Below are positions 1 through 10,900 of a stretch of DNA of 43,956 bases, piece after piece. Location of the stretch: assembly GCF_016294135.1 (NCBI RefSeq), contig NZ_JAEDCO010000012.1:1-43956 (forward strand), written 5' to 3'. The first letter of the stretch is position 1, and every line of letters begins with the position of its first letter. The notes beneath the pieces were generated by a model. That model saw only the letters and a program-made list of their open reading frames with translations. It had not been told where the DNA came from and did not search any database. The position numbers were made by a program, and so were the translations under genes. This DNA is from Methanobrevibacter ruminantium (lineage in GTDB: Archaea > Methanobacteriota > Methanobacteria > Methanobacteriales > Methanobacteriaceae).

Positions 1-171
1 GAACCTGAGGAACCAGTAGATGAACCTGTGGATGAGCCTGAAGAAGAACCTTCCACTCCTGTAGCAGAAAAAGCTGTTCCTGTAACTCCTGCAGCTGGTA
101 ACTCAATTGCTTTAGTAGTTGTTGCTTTATTAAGCTTAGTTTCAACTGTCTCATTCGGACGTAAAAAATAG
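1..171 (+). CDS. C-terminal end of a cell-surface protein (partial)
   Basis: The reading frame is open from base 1 to a TAG at 169-171, so only the last 56 residues are visible. They form a Pro/Glu/Asp-rich linker (repeated EEPVDEP-like units), then about 20 hydrophobic residues (NSIALVVVALLSLVSTVSFG) and a basic tail, RKK. This order (acidic proline-rich stalk, membrane helix, positive stop-transfer tail) is typical of membrane-anchored adhesin-like proteins of methanogens and resembles bacterial wall anchors without an LPXTG motif. The function of the missing ectodomain cannot be judged. A hairpin followed by a T tract lies directly downstream. Confidence 0.8.
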   Translation, partial: EPEEPVDEPVDEPEEEPSTPVAEKAVPVTPAAGNSIALVVVALLSLVSTVSFGRKK

Positions 172-181
172 ATTTTTTATT

Positions 182-222
182 TAGAAGAATTTATTTCTTC
201 TATTTTTATTTTTTTTAAAATT
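182..222 (+). terminator. Hairpin plus T tract after the surface-protein gene
   Basis: A perfect 8-bp stem, tagaagaa (182-189) with ttcttcta (195-202) and a 5-nt loop, is followed by a nearly pure T run to about 222. It lies 10 bases after the stop codon at 171. The rest of the gap to 573 is AT-rich and shows no other recognisable element. Confidence 0.55.
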
Positions 223-573
223 AAATTTTTTATTTTTTAATTCTTTTTGTATTATTTTTAACTATTTTTTAAAGACCATTTTTTTACTATTTCATGTACT
301 TTATATTTTTTATGAAAATTTTGCTAAAAAATTTCATTCAATTTAATTAAATACTCGATTAATTATTTTGTTGATAACATTGTTTTCTATCATTTTAAAA
401 TAAGCTATTGTTAATTAAATGATATGTAAGTATTATTTTTAATTTGATGTATATCTCTATCTACATATCTTAATATATGTTCTATAAAAAAAGAAAAAAT
501 AGTAATAAATAGAATAAATCAAAATTAGTTTATTCCATTTATTTTAAAAAAATACTAATTGATTAAATTAGAC

Positions 574-957
574 TTAGACTTCAGTTACACTCACTACATC
601 ATAATAAAATGCATCTGGCTCTTCGGATAGTTCTTTTGTGAATTTAAGCTCGAATTTGCCATCTTTTGTAGAGTCTATTTTAGAGCCATAACTGTCTAAA
701 AGATCATTTCCCTTATAGAAATTTACCTTGATTTCAATATTCTTATAGTCCTTCCCATTAACAGACTTTATGCTTTGGCTGAATGAATACTCATTCTTGT
801 CTGCATTCCAGCTTGTTGTCGGCTCAATTGAATAATCAAAGAGGTCTGTATACTCTGAACTTTCTGGAATGAAAGTATTGGAAAGTGCTAAAAAGGCCCC
901 AATGGCAACCACTGCAACGATTATTGCAATCATGACTATTGTAATTTTCTTATCCAT
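574..957 (-). CDS. Small membrane-anchored extracellular protein, unknown function
   Basis: This 127-residue protein begins with a short basic stretch (MDKK) and one hydrophobic segment (about residues 5-26), which should act as an uncleaved signal anchor. The remainder is polar and predicted extracellular. The pattern NIEIKVNFYKGNDLLDS, followed by alternating strands and a final YYDVVSV, recalls the compact beta-sandwich of FxLYD-type domains, but the resemblance is weak and I do not assign a family. The next gene upstream on the same strand is the C39-like peptidase, whose stop codon is about 40 bases from this start, so the two are probably co-transcribed and both act outside the membrane. 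Confidence 0.75.
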   Translation of the reverse strand: MDKKITIVMIAIIVAVVAIGAFLALSNTFIPESSEYTDLFDYSIEPTTSWNADKNEYSFSQSIKSVNGKDYKNIEIKVNFYKGNDLLDSYGSKIDSTKDGKFELKFTKELSEEPDAFYYDVVSVTEV

Positions 958-997
958 GCTTAAGCTCCTTAATATTTTTTATATTTTCTCCATAAAT

Positions 998-1939
998 TTA
1001 CTTTTTGATTTTAGCGCTTGTCATCGCATCATCAGATACAAAATAATACTTGTAAATAGGCTCTTTTACTTTGTATTTTCCCCAAACAGCATGATATCCC
1101 TTAACATATACCCATTGGGTAAATGATACATGGCCTCCAACCACTTTAGGCCTTAAAATCCAACCGTATTTTTGTCTCCAACCGTATTTCCAAACTATTC
1201 TATAACCAACAACCTTCTTCTTCAAACCTTTTCCAGAGATTTTCAAGCATTGGTCCTTGTTTAAGATGGTGATCTGGTTTGAAATCAAGTCATTCTTCAA
1301 GTCATTTAGACTATTATTGGCGAGGATGATTGCTTTTTTGGAAAAGTATGAATTGAATTCATCAAGGGTGAAATTAATGTTTCCTTCAGTTGAATCAGCT
1401 AAAAATATATGAGTGTCTGTTACCTTGCTTATTACTGTCCAATGCTCACATCCATTGATATTCAAATGAACTATGTTGTTTTCATTAAGGCCCTTGGTAT
1501 CAACTTCAACTCCATAAGCGCTGAAGCCATAGTATTTTGCAGCATCAATCAAGGATTGCATGCTTGTTCCATTCAAACTTGTATTTGTATGTTTGGACAC
1601 TTCATTTAAGCTGAGATTAAGCCCATTTCGGTTTAATGCAGTGGCAAGAGATGCAGGTCCACAACTGTAATTGTCATTGGCCATAACAACTCCTGTTGTG
1701 TCCTTTTGCTTTTCTTCAACTATTTCATCGATAGTTTCTGTTTCCGTTTGTGCTGTTTCTTCCATTTCATCAGATTCAAGATTATCCATATCTGAATCAT
1801 TCAATTGATCTAAACTTAAATCATTGTGGATTGTATCCTTAATTTTCATTGAATCGGTATCGCTTGCAGAGATTTGGCCGATTATTAAAAACAATGATAC
1901 AATGCATATGATTAAAATGCTTCTATTTATTTTCAACAT
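998..1939 (-). CDS. Secreted C39-like cysteine peptidase
   Basis: The 313-residue protein has a signal peptide (residues 1-25, ending near ISAS), an acidic low-complexity stretch (about 30-80) and a peptidase C39-like domain (about 83-208). The Cys motif is NYSCGPASLATAL with Cys93, the His motif is CEHWTVIS with His166, and the Asp is in FLADSTEG (Asp182), so the expected triad is present. After the domain comes a Trp/Tyr-rich tail (about 235-300) with short repeated elements such as VWKYGW, KYGWI, FTQWVYV and YHAVWGKY. C39 domains are best known for cleaving bacteriocin leaders at double glycines inside ABC transporters. Here no transporter is attached and the protein is secreted, so a cell-wall or peptide substrate outside the cell is more likely (inference). 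Confidence 0.8.
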   Translation of the reverse strand: MLKINRSILIICIVSLFLIIGQISASDTDSMKIKDTIHNDLSLDQLNDSDMDNLESDEMEETAQTETETIDEIVEEKQKDTTGVVMANDNYSCGPASLATALNRNGLNLSLNEVSKHTNTSLNGTSMQSLIDAAKYYGFSAYGVEVDTKGLNENNIVHLNINGCEHWTVISKVTDTHIFLADSTEGNINFTLDEFNSYFSKKAIILANNSLNDLKNDLISNQITILNKDQCLKISGKGLKKKVVGYRIVWKYGWRQKYGWILRPKVVGGHVSFTQWVYVKGYHAVWGKYKVKEPIYKYYFVSDDAMTSAKIKK

Positions 1940-2395
1940 TATTTTTCTCCTATTTTTTTAACTTAGCTTTCGAAAATGGATTAAAAGCAAATCATGATTT
2001 AAAGATTAAAATTGTTCAATTATAGTAAACTTATTATAAATCTTTTATTTTTTAAACTATTTGTTATAAATAGTTTATTTTTGATATAAACTGATTTCCT
2101 TTTAAAACTAAGTTAATTTTTAATTTAAAATAGGATATATTTAAATTTAAGCATTTTTATAGATTATTTTTTAATTTCAATTATAATATATACTTTAAAT
2201 TGAAATTTACGAACTAATATCAATTTTATAATGATTTTGTAATTCTTCAAATGATTCTGATTTCATTATTCACTGATATTTTTATATAGTATTATAAACA
2301 AACTTATCAATTGATATTTCATTTAAGATAATTTTTTTACAAATTTTAAAGAAAATTCAAAAACTATATTTTATTGATTTATTTATGTGATTGAA
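1940..2395. promoter_or_regulatory. Divergent AT-rich intergenic region with two dyads and a TATA box
   Basis: This 456-base gap separates the minus-strand C39 gene from argB. Two perfect inverted repeats are visible: taaactattt (2053-2062) with aaatagttta (2068-2077), loop 5 nt, and aatttcaatt (2073-based coordinates 2173-2182) with aattgaaatt (2198-2207), spaced 15 nt. A TATA-like tttatata at 2281-2288 lies about 110 bases before the argB start and could drive it. The first dyad is close to the promoter side of the peptidase gene. No coding potential is seen in either strand. Confidence 0.4.
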
Positions 2396-3274
2396 ATGGA
2401 AAGAGTAAACATTTTGGTAGAGGCGCTACCTTACATTAAACAATTTTACAATAAAAAGGTCATGATTAAGTACGGAGGCCATGCTATGGTGGATGATGAG
2501 GCAATGGCTTCTACAGCACGAGATACTGTATTATTGAAATATGTTGGAATGCAACCTATAGTTGTTCATGGAGGAGGCCCTGAAATTACCCGATCCATGA
2601 AGAAATTAGGAAAGGAACCTAAATTCATCAAGGGATTAAGGGTAACTGATGAGGAAACCATGAGCATTGTAAAAATGGTTCTTGTAGGTAACATCAATAC
2701 AGATATCGTATCTCAAATCTGCTTGCATGACGGTAAAGGTGCTGGATTGTCTGGTAAGGACAATAAGCTTATTGAAGCATGCAAAAAGATTCATAAGATA
2801 AAGGATGAGGAAACCGGTGAGATTGAAGAGATTGATTTAGGTTTGGTTGGTGAAATCAAAAGAATCAATCCTGAAATTCTTGAAATGTACACTGAAAACG
2901 ATTTCATTCCAGTTGTTTCCCCTATTGGAATTGCAGAAGACGGCACTACATTGAACCTTAATGCAGACACTGTAGCTGGTGCAATAGCTGGTGAAATGGA
3001 TGCAGAAAAGCTAATCATTTTAACGGATGTTCCAGGTGTATTGAGAGATCCAGAAGATCCTTCAACATTGATTCAAAGAATCCATGTGGATGAGATTCCT
3101 GCTCTTATTGAAGAGGGAATCATCTCTGGAGGTATGATTCCTAAGATTGAAACCTGTATTGATGCACTAAACAATGGAGTCAAATCAGCACATATCTTGG
3201 ATGGAAGAATCAAACATACCTTGCTTCTTGAAATCTTTACAAAAGAAGGTATTGGAACTATGATTTACAAGTAA
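2396..3274 (+). CDS. argB: Acetylglutamate kinase
   Basis: ArgB phosphorylates N-acetyl-L-glutamate with ATP, the second step of arginine/ornithine synthesis, in the cytoplasm. The amino-acid-kinase fold is clear: the N-terminal MIKYGGHAM phosphate-binding segment, VVHGGGPEI, the nucleotide/substrate stretch LNLNADTVAGAIAGEM, and the C-terminal SGGMIPKIETCIDAL. The length of 292 residues is normal for the family. I place the start at the ATG at 2396, because a GTGAT ribosome binding site (2387-2391) lies four bases before it; the in-frame GTG at 2387 would be part of that site. No other arginine gene is adjacent. A T-rich stretch after 3285 probably terminates transcription. Confidence 0.96.
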   Translation: MERVNILVEALPYIKQFYNKKVMIKYGGHAMVDDEAMASTARDTVLLKYVGMQPIVVHGGGPEITRSMKKLGKEPKFIKGLRVTDEETMSIVKMVLVGNINTDIVSQICLHDGKGAGLSGKDNKLIEACKKIHKIKDEETGEIEEIDLGLVGEIKRINPEILEMYTENDFIPVVSPIGIAEDGTTLNLNADTVAGAIAGEMDAEKLIILTDVPGVLRDPEDPSTLIQRIHVDEIPALIEEGIISGGMIPKIETCIDALNNGVKSAHILDGRIKHTLLLEIFTKEGIGTMIYK

Positions 3275-3380
3275 ATGATTCCATTTGCTTTTTCTTAATT
3301 TTTTTTACTTTTTTTATTTTTTTCATTTCATTTAATTTTATTCATGATTGGACTGAATTTCATCTTTAAGGGGTGATTTG

Positions 3381-3746
3381 ATGGATAGCAATAAAGTTTT
3401 AATTATATGTTTAACAGTAATAGTCGTTTTAGGCATTTTTCTTGGAGCATTTTACATCATGAACTCCAACAATTCAAAAGACATGTCTGATAATGGTGAT
3501 TTGAACTTGTCTGATGTAAGCGAAGACAACAGTTCTGAGATAAAAAAGGCATACATGGATTCTGATTCAAAACCAGCTAAGCATTACGATGATTGGCAAA
3601 AGGATTATGAAACCGGATTGTATGATGAGTATGGAGACCCTATTTACCGTTCCGTATTTTCCACATCTGGCGGTCAGTATGATCCTGGAATATATGAGGC
3701 TTACTGGTCTTCAAATGGACCTATCAATGAAACAAGGATAGGTTAA
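3381..3746 (+). CDS. Small membrane-anchored protein, unknown function
   Basis: The ATG at 3381 follows a strong GGGGTGAT site (3370-3376) with a 4-base spacer; an in-frame TTG three bases earlier is less likely. The 121-residue product has an N-terminal hydrophobic segment (about residues 6-27) followed by an acidic Ser/Asn-rich stretch and a tyrosine-rich C-terminal part with DDWQKDYETGLYDEYGDPIY and YDPGIYEAYWSSNGP. It is predicted to be anchored in the membrane with its tail outside. I do not recognise the family. Like the small protein at 574-957 it sits among surface-protein genes. Confidence 0.75.
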   Translation: MDSNKVLIICLTVIVVLGIFLGAFYIMNSNNSKDMSDNGDLNLSDVSEDNSSEIKKAYMDSDSKPAKHYDDWQKDYETGLYDEYGDPIYRSVFSTSGGQYDPGIYEAYWSSNGPINETRIG

Positions 3747-3923
3747 TCCTTAAAATTCTTTTTTATTTTTTATTACTTTTTTATTTCTATTTTTCTCTTC
3801 TTTCTTTATTCTTTTAGTGTATTTTTGTTCATTTTTTTATCATATTTTTTCATTTTTTATCCTATTTATTATTTATATAATAAAAAATATACTATTAATA
3901 TAATAAATCTTTGGAGAATAAAA

Positions 3924-6900
3924 ATGCATAAAACTCATTATAAACTTCTTGTTTGTTTGATGATTTTCCTTTGTTTAATTGTCATTCCAATATCATTTGC
4001 AGCAGATGCTGATGCTTTTTCAATGGATGAGTCTGTCATATACTGCAATTCATTGGATTCTTTTGATGATGAGATTTCATTAGAATCAGTTGATGTTGAG
4101 GATGAAATCTTAGATAGCAGTGCATCAAATAATGACATTCTTTCTGCAGATTATTATTTTGACAGCAATGCCTCAAAGGATGGAAATGGAACTAAAGGAA
4201 ATCCATACAAATATCTAAACGGTTCCAGAATAAAAGATAATTCTGTAATTCATTTAGCTAATGGAGTTTATAGTGTAGCTTTGCCTCAGGATGTCAAGAA
4301 TGTAAAGATAATCGGACAAGATGCCAGTCAGACAATCATTAGGAATATAATGAAGAAGGCATTTAATGCATATGGAACTTTCACTCTAATAAATCTCACT
4401 TTAAATGGTGCTGAAATCTATAATTACGGTAAAATAAACGCTTCAAATGTAATATTCACTAACGGAGATGGGCAATTAGGTGCAAATAACGATGCTTATG
4501 GTGGAGCTATTTATTCCAAAGGCATTTCCTATTCAGTTTATTTGAATAATTGCAATTTCCATAATAATTTAGCAAGATATGGTGGAGCTATCTATTCAAG
4601 TTCCAGTACAGTAAAAATAACAAATTGCAGATTCTTTAATAATTCTGCAAGTATTGGCGGTACCATTTATGCATATGGCAATAATCTGGAAATCACCAAT
4701 TGTGAATTCATTGATAACAATGCAAGTGTTGGTGGGGCTTTAACCTTATTGAATTCCAGTGTTAAAGTAACTAATTTAACTGGAATCAACAACAATGCAA
4801 GCAATGATGGTGGTGTGATCTATCAGATGTATGGAAATCTGACTGTTTCCAAATCCACTTTCCTATCAAATAATGCTAATAATGGAGTAGGAATATCTGT
4901 AGTTGGCACTAAAACCCTTTCAATAACCAACAATACATTCATTAACAATTCTGCAATGGGATATGCTGGAGCAGTATACTATCTTTTCAACAACAAAAGC
5001 AGTTTAGACAATTTCTATGAAAACAACACTGCATCTGATTCTCTTTACTCTAATCTTTATAACACTTCAAATTTTGATTTCATAATTCAAGATAATGACT
5101 ATGCAATGTATGCTTATAATTTAAGCAATGGAAGTTTGCCAAGCAGTTACAGTTCTGTATCCAAAGGTTATGTAACTTCCATTAAAAGGCAAGCGGGAGG
5201 AGGTAATTGTTGGGCTTTCGCTGCAATTGCAACCTTGGAATCATGTATTCTAAAAGCCACTGGAGCATCCCCTGATGATATTGACTTGTCAGAAGAAAAC
5301 ATGAAAAACATTGCTGAGCTTTATTCAATTTACGGTTGGAATGCACCAACCAATGAGGGCGGATATCCTGATATGGCTTTAGGATACCTTTTAAGCTGGT
5401 TAGGTCCAGTCAATGATTCTGTTGACAAATATAATTATGAAAGCGTTTTATCTCCTGCCTTATCAAGCATAATGCATGTTCAGAATGTATTGTATCTAAA
5501 AAGGGATAGCTATACTGACAATAATATGATTAAAAGAGCTATAATGGATTATGGAGCGGTTTTCACCCCAGTTTATACAAAATCAATCTCAATGCCATAG
5601 CACTATAGGATATTATATTTACAATAATGTTTCAGTCCGTAACCATGCGGTTTCTATAGTTGGATGGGATGATAATATAAAGATTCCTGGTGCTCCTGGA
5701 AAAGGTGCATGGATAGCTAAAAACAGTTGGGGAGAGTCTTGGGGTAATGATGGTTACTTCTACTTATCTTATTACGATAAGTCTTCAATTGAATTAGGAA
5801 AATGGGGAGATGCATTCACATTCATTCTAAATGATACTATCAAGTTTGATAAGAACTATCAGTATGACATTGCTAAAACAGATTTCTTCTACAATACCAC
5901 AAGTACAATATGGTACAAGAATATCTTCACTGCAACTGATGAGGAGTATTTGACTGCAGTTTCAACTTACTTTGAAAAGGAAACCAATTACACCTTATCC
6001 ATTTATGTGAACAATACATTGAAATTGGTTCAATCTGCATTTTCCAATCCGGGATATTGGACTATAGACTTAAGAGAACCTATCCATCTTAATGTTGGAG
6101 ACATATTTGAGGTTGTCTTTAAGATAATGGTTAAAGGAGATGTAGGAGTTCCTATTTCAGAATCACAAAGCCTAAACAATCAGTTTTATAGGAAAAACAT
6201 TTCATTCATCAGTTATAACGGTAAAAACTGGTTAGACTTATATGATTTAAAATGGAATGATTATCCAGATCACACTTACAAGTCACAAGTGGCTTGCATA
6301 AAGGCATTTACAATATTGAATAATATATCTGCTACAAGTACATGGAGTATGGATTATCTTAATATTGATGGAAAGAGCTTCAGTCCTGTAAATTTCACTG
6401 TTAATGTTACAAATCAATATGGAAGACCTGTAAACTGCGGTAAAGTTAAATTTATTTTCACTAATGAGGATTTGACTGAAGATATTGTATATGCAGATGT
6501 TTACAATGGTGTTGCAAAACTTAGCCACATATTCAAAAGAGGATTCAATAACATATATGCTGAATTCGTATCATGTGCTTATAATTCTCTCAATACCCTT
6601 AACTCATCTGTGAACATTACAAAATATGATCTTGAAATGCATACAAACATTTCATATTATTTCGATAGTGCATTTGTAAACATAAGCCTTAATGACACAG
6701 TTAACGAAACCATTTTCTTCTTATTTGGATATAAGAACTTCACAACCAAAACAATCAATGGAAAGGCTTCAATCAACTTAACAGATTTGAAAGTGGGCTT
6801 CAACAATCTTACAATTCAGCTTTATCCTGCAATCTATGATTGCAATAATGACTCATACACTTTCAATGTTGACACATATGATACACAAATCATTCTAAGC

Positions 6901-7899
6901 AATCTTGAAACAATATACGGCAATGCCTATAAGTATAAAATCAAGCTCATTGATGAAAACGGAAATCCTCTTGCTGGAAGAAAGATTGAGTATGTCTTGG
7001 ATAAGACTTATACTGGCACAACCGATAAGAACGGTGAGATAACATTAACCAATATAAAAGCGGGCAATTATAAGATGGTTGTGACCTTTAAGGGAGAGAA
7101 GCTCTATATGAAATCCTCCAATTCCGCTAAAGTAAATATCAAGACAACTGTTGCGCTTCCAAAGTATTCCAATTTCACTTATAACTCCAAATATAGCGTG
7201 AAATTCTGGGATAAAAAGCTAAATCCTTTAAAGAACACATATGTGACAATTGTATTTGGAGGAAAAAGCTATAAGTTAAAGACAGATGCTAATGGAATAG
7301 TGAAGATTAGCAATCATCTAAAGCCAGGGTCATATACTGTAAAGGTCAAGAATCCGAAGACTTCTGAAGTTAAGACCCAAAAGATTAAGGTTTTGGCAAG
7401 AATTGATCAAAACAAGAATATGACCATGTATTATGGTGCAGGCAAACACTATAAGGTTAGGGTCTTGGACAATTATGGAAGAATTGCCAAAAAAGTTCCA
7501 GTTAAATTCACACTAAATGGCAAGACATATTATAAAAAGACTAACAGCAAAGGAATTGCAAGCCTTAAGATTAGTTTGAAACCTAAAACCTATACTGTTT
7601 CAGCAACTTATAAAGGATTTACAGTTAAGAATAGAATAAAGGTCATTCCTCTCATTACAAAAAACATTTCCAGAAATAAAGCTAAAACAATTAAATTCAC
7701 TGCCAAATTGGTTAATTCCAAAGGTAAAATCCTAAGGAATAAGATCATTACATTCAAATTAGGGGCTATCAAATATAAAAGAAAGACAAATTCTAAAGGA
7801 ATAGCTACTGTAAGTCTTAAAAACTTGAAAAAAGGCAAATATTACATTTATTCAACTTATGGAAAATTGACTGTTAAAAATACAATTAAAATTATATAG
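3924..7899 (+). pseudogene. Surface C1-peptidase/adhesin-like protein, frameshifted in the peptidase domain
   Basis: Two overlapping frames (3924-5600 and continuing to 7899) together encode one protein of about 1,324 residues that parallels the intact gene directly downstream. Domain order: signal peptide (MHKTHYKLLVC... to SFAAD), acidic spacer, right-handed beta-helix with repeated NNxxxxxGGAIY units, papain-like C1 peptidase, lectin-like domain (YDIAKTDFFYNTT to VPISESQ), then Ig-like repeats with a strongly basic C-terminus. The catalytic Cys (GGNCWAFA) is in the first frame, while the His (RNHAVSIVGWDDN) and Asn (AKNSWGESWG) are in the second. Removing one A from the A4 run at 5579-5582 gives a continuous VYTNQSQCHSTIGYY, so a single-base insertion explains the break. 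It may be a real inactivation or a sequence error. Start ATG at 3924 precedes the signal peptide; the upstream extension of the frame is unlikely to be translated. Confidence 0.8.
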
Positions 7900-7930
7900 A
7901 TAAAAATTTAATATTAAATTGGGTGAAAAA

Positions 7931-10900
7931 TTGTTAAAGAAAAAATTTAATGGAATCATTATCTTATCAATAATCCTATCATTATTGGTCATCATTCCTG
8001 CCAGCTTTGCTGCAGACAATGTGGCTTCAATAGATGACACTATTATGATTGATGATTCAATTGATGATGTTTTGATTAGTGATAGTGCAGATAGTGATCT
8101 GATTGCTGGTGAAGGCGAGGATATCCCTGAGGAAGAGCCGAAAATGGATATATACTTTAATTCCAATGCTCTAGATGATAATGGAAACGGTTCCATTGAT
8201 AATCCATATAAGACATTCTCAGATGATAGGATAATGGAAAACTCCATTTTACACTTTGCTAGCGGTATTTACGATTACACTCCTTATTCAACTAATATGT
8301 TTAATGTTTCCATTTATGGGCAGGATTCATCCAATACAATCATCAACGGAATTGATGGTTATCATAGGTTTGATTTCTATGAGAATTTTAATATTGAAAA
8401 CATTAGTTTTGTCAATATCCAGTTTATGGGTATGGGTAGCCTTTTAAATGCTTCAAATGTTAATTTCTACAACACCACTGCTTTAGAGCTGGATAACTCT
8501 GGAACCTCATGTGGTGGAGCAATCTATTGCTTTGGAAATGATAATGCGGTTATTTTAAACAATTGCAGCTTCTATAATAATTATGCTCTCTATGGTGGAG
8601 CTATTTTCTCCAATGGAGGCAATGTAAGCATTAGCAATTGTAATTTTATAAATAACACTGGAAGATATTATGGTGGAGCCATTTATCAGCTTTATGGTAA
8701 TTTAAGCCTCACTTCATCTGCTTTTGATAAGAACAATGCGAATGATGGTGGAGCAGTATTCATATTCAGCAAAAATGGATTCTTGATTGAAAGCAACAAC
8801 TTCACCAATAAAATTGCAAATAACTCTGCAGGTGCAGTTTACACTTTCTATAATCAGAATTATACAATATTTAACAATTTTTATCAAAACAACTCTGCAA
8901 GAGAATACAATGACACATATGAAAAATCTGATTTCATCATTATTGCAGATAATTATACTTTCTATAGGGCTGTTTTGAATGATGATGATATAGACACTCT
9001 TCCAAGCTATTATAATTTGGCAGATTACGGTTTAGTCGGTACAGTTAAAAACCAGGGTTCTGGTGGAAATTGTTGGGCATTTGCTACTATGGCTAGCTTG
9101 GAATCTGCAGTACTTAAAGCAATTTATGATATGAATAGATCTGGTTTGATTTATAATTATAGCGAATATGAGGATATATTAGAATTATTGAACAGTGGAG
9201 AAAATTTAACTGATTTAATGGACTTTTCAGAAGAGAACATGAAAAACTTAGCAGCATTATATTCCCCTTATGGTTGGAATATGGCAACAAACTCTGGAGG
9301 ATATGATGATACAGGTGTAGGTTATCTTATTAGTTGGCTTGGTCCAATTTATGAAGTTGATGATATATATTCTCCAAGGAGTATTTTATCTCCGGTTTTA
9401 AATAGTTTTATGCATGTTCAAAATGTAGTATACCTAAAAAGGGATGATTATACAGATAATGATATGATTAAGCAAGCTATTATGGATTACGGGGCTGTTT
9501 TCACTTCAGTAAGAATGAAAGATGAAAATCGTAATCCCCTTTATGTAAATAGTCCTGAAATTGGTTATTATCTTTATTATAATGGTACTAATAGAACTTG
9601 TGACCATGCAGTAAGCATTGTTGGATGGGACGATAATATAGAAATACCTGGTGCTCCTGATAAGGGTGCTTGGATAGTGAAAAACAGTTGGGGGGACTGG
9701 GGAAAGAATCACGGTTATTTCTATGTTTCATATTATGATGTATGTTGTCCAAAAATTGGTTTGACTGATGCATGTTTTGCAATTGTCTTGAATGACAGTA
9801 TAAAATATGATAAGAATTACCAATACGACATTGCTAAAACCGATTATTTCTTTAATACAACAGATACTGTATGGTATAAAAATATTTTCACAGCTACTGA
9901 TAATGAATATCTATCTGCAGTTTCCACTTATTTTGAAAAGCCAAGCAATTGGGAATTGTCAGTTTATGTAAATGATGCTTTAAAATCCACTAAATCTGGA
10001 TTTTCCAATCCTGGCTATTGGACAATTGACCTTTTCGAACATGTTCCGCTTAATGTGGGGGACATTTTTGAAGTTGTCTTTAAGATAAATGTAACTGGAG
10101 ATGCAGGATTCCCAATTTCTGAAAAGGTAAGCTTAAACAATGAATTCTATAAAGAAGCTATTTCATTCGTCAGTTATGATGGTGTAAATTGGGAAGATCT
10201 CTATGATTTAGAATGGAATGGTTATGAAAAACATAATTATAGTTCACAAGTGGCTTGCATTAAGGCCTTCACTGTTTTTGATGTGATTAACACTACCACT
10301 TCCTTAAATTTTGTTTATGATATAGAAAATTCTTTAAATGCTTTAGAAGATTATGAATCTAAAACTGTAAATATAATCTCTTATGTATTAAATCAGTATG
10401 GAAATCCGGTCAACTGTGGAAAAGTGATATTCAATATATCTGGCGAGTTTGTATCAGTAAATGTTTCAAATGGAGTAGCAAAACTCACTCGTGAATTTAA
10501 TAAAGGAATTTATCAAGTATCTGCAGATTTTTCAGCTTGTGGTTATGCTTCCTCATCTGATAGTTCAAATATAAACATTAAACTAAATCTTAATATGACT
10601 GCAGAAATTTCAATTGATTTAGATACTGCAATAGTGAACATTAATCTTACAAAACCAATCAATGATACAGTATACATAATTTTGGATAATGAAAGTTATA
10701 ATGTATCATCAATTAATGGTAGTGCATCTATTAATTTAACAAATAGGACTCTTGGCTTAAACAATATCAGAATTCTTCTTGACGATTCCATTTATGAATG
10801 TAATGAAGTGGTTGATAGCTTTACAATTGAGCCTAAAGGCACAAATATCATTTGCTCAGATTTAGAAACTGTTTATAATAGCGCTTATGAGTATAAGGTT

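Noticed and set aside
172..573. A tRNA or small RNA gene in the first intergenic gap
   Set aside because: I found no cloverleaf, T-loop (GTTCRANNC) or C/D box pattern; only a hairpin terminator is convincing.
3825..3923. A longer start for the first peptidase gene, before the ATG at 3924
   Set aside because: The extension lies in non-coding-like AT-rich sequence and would put a hydrophobic run before a normal signal peptide. The ATG at 3924 gives a standard signal peptide.
5571..5600. Programmed ribosomal frameshifting in the peptidase gene
   Set aside because: The needed shift is +1 in a short A4 run, without a typical slippery site, stop-adjacent pause codon or clear pseudoknot. A single-base indel explains the data more simply.
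5551..7899. The second frame of the first peptidase gene as an independent gene starting at 5551
   Set aside because: Its first residues have no match to any domain start, and the rest completes the peptidase domain begun in the other frame.
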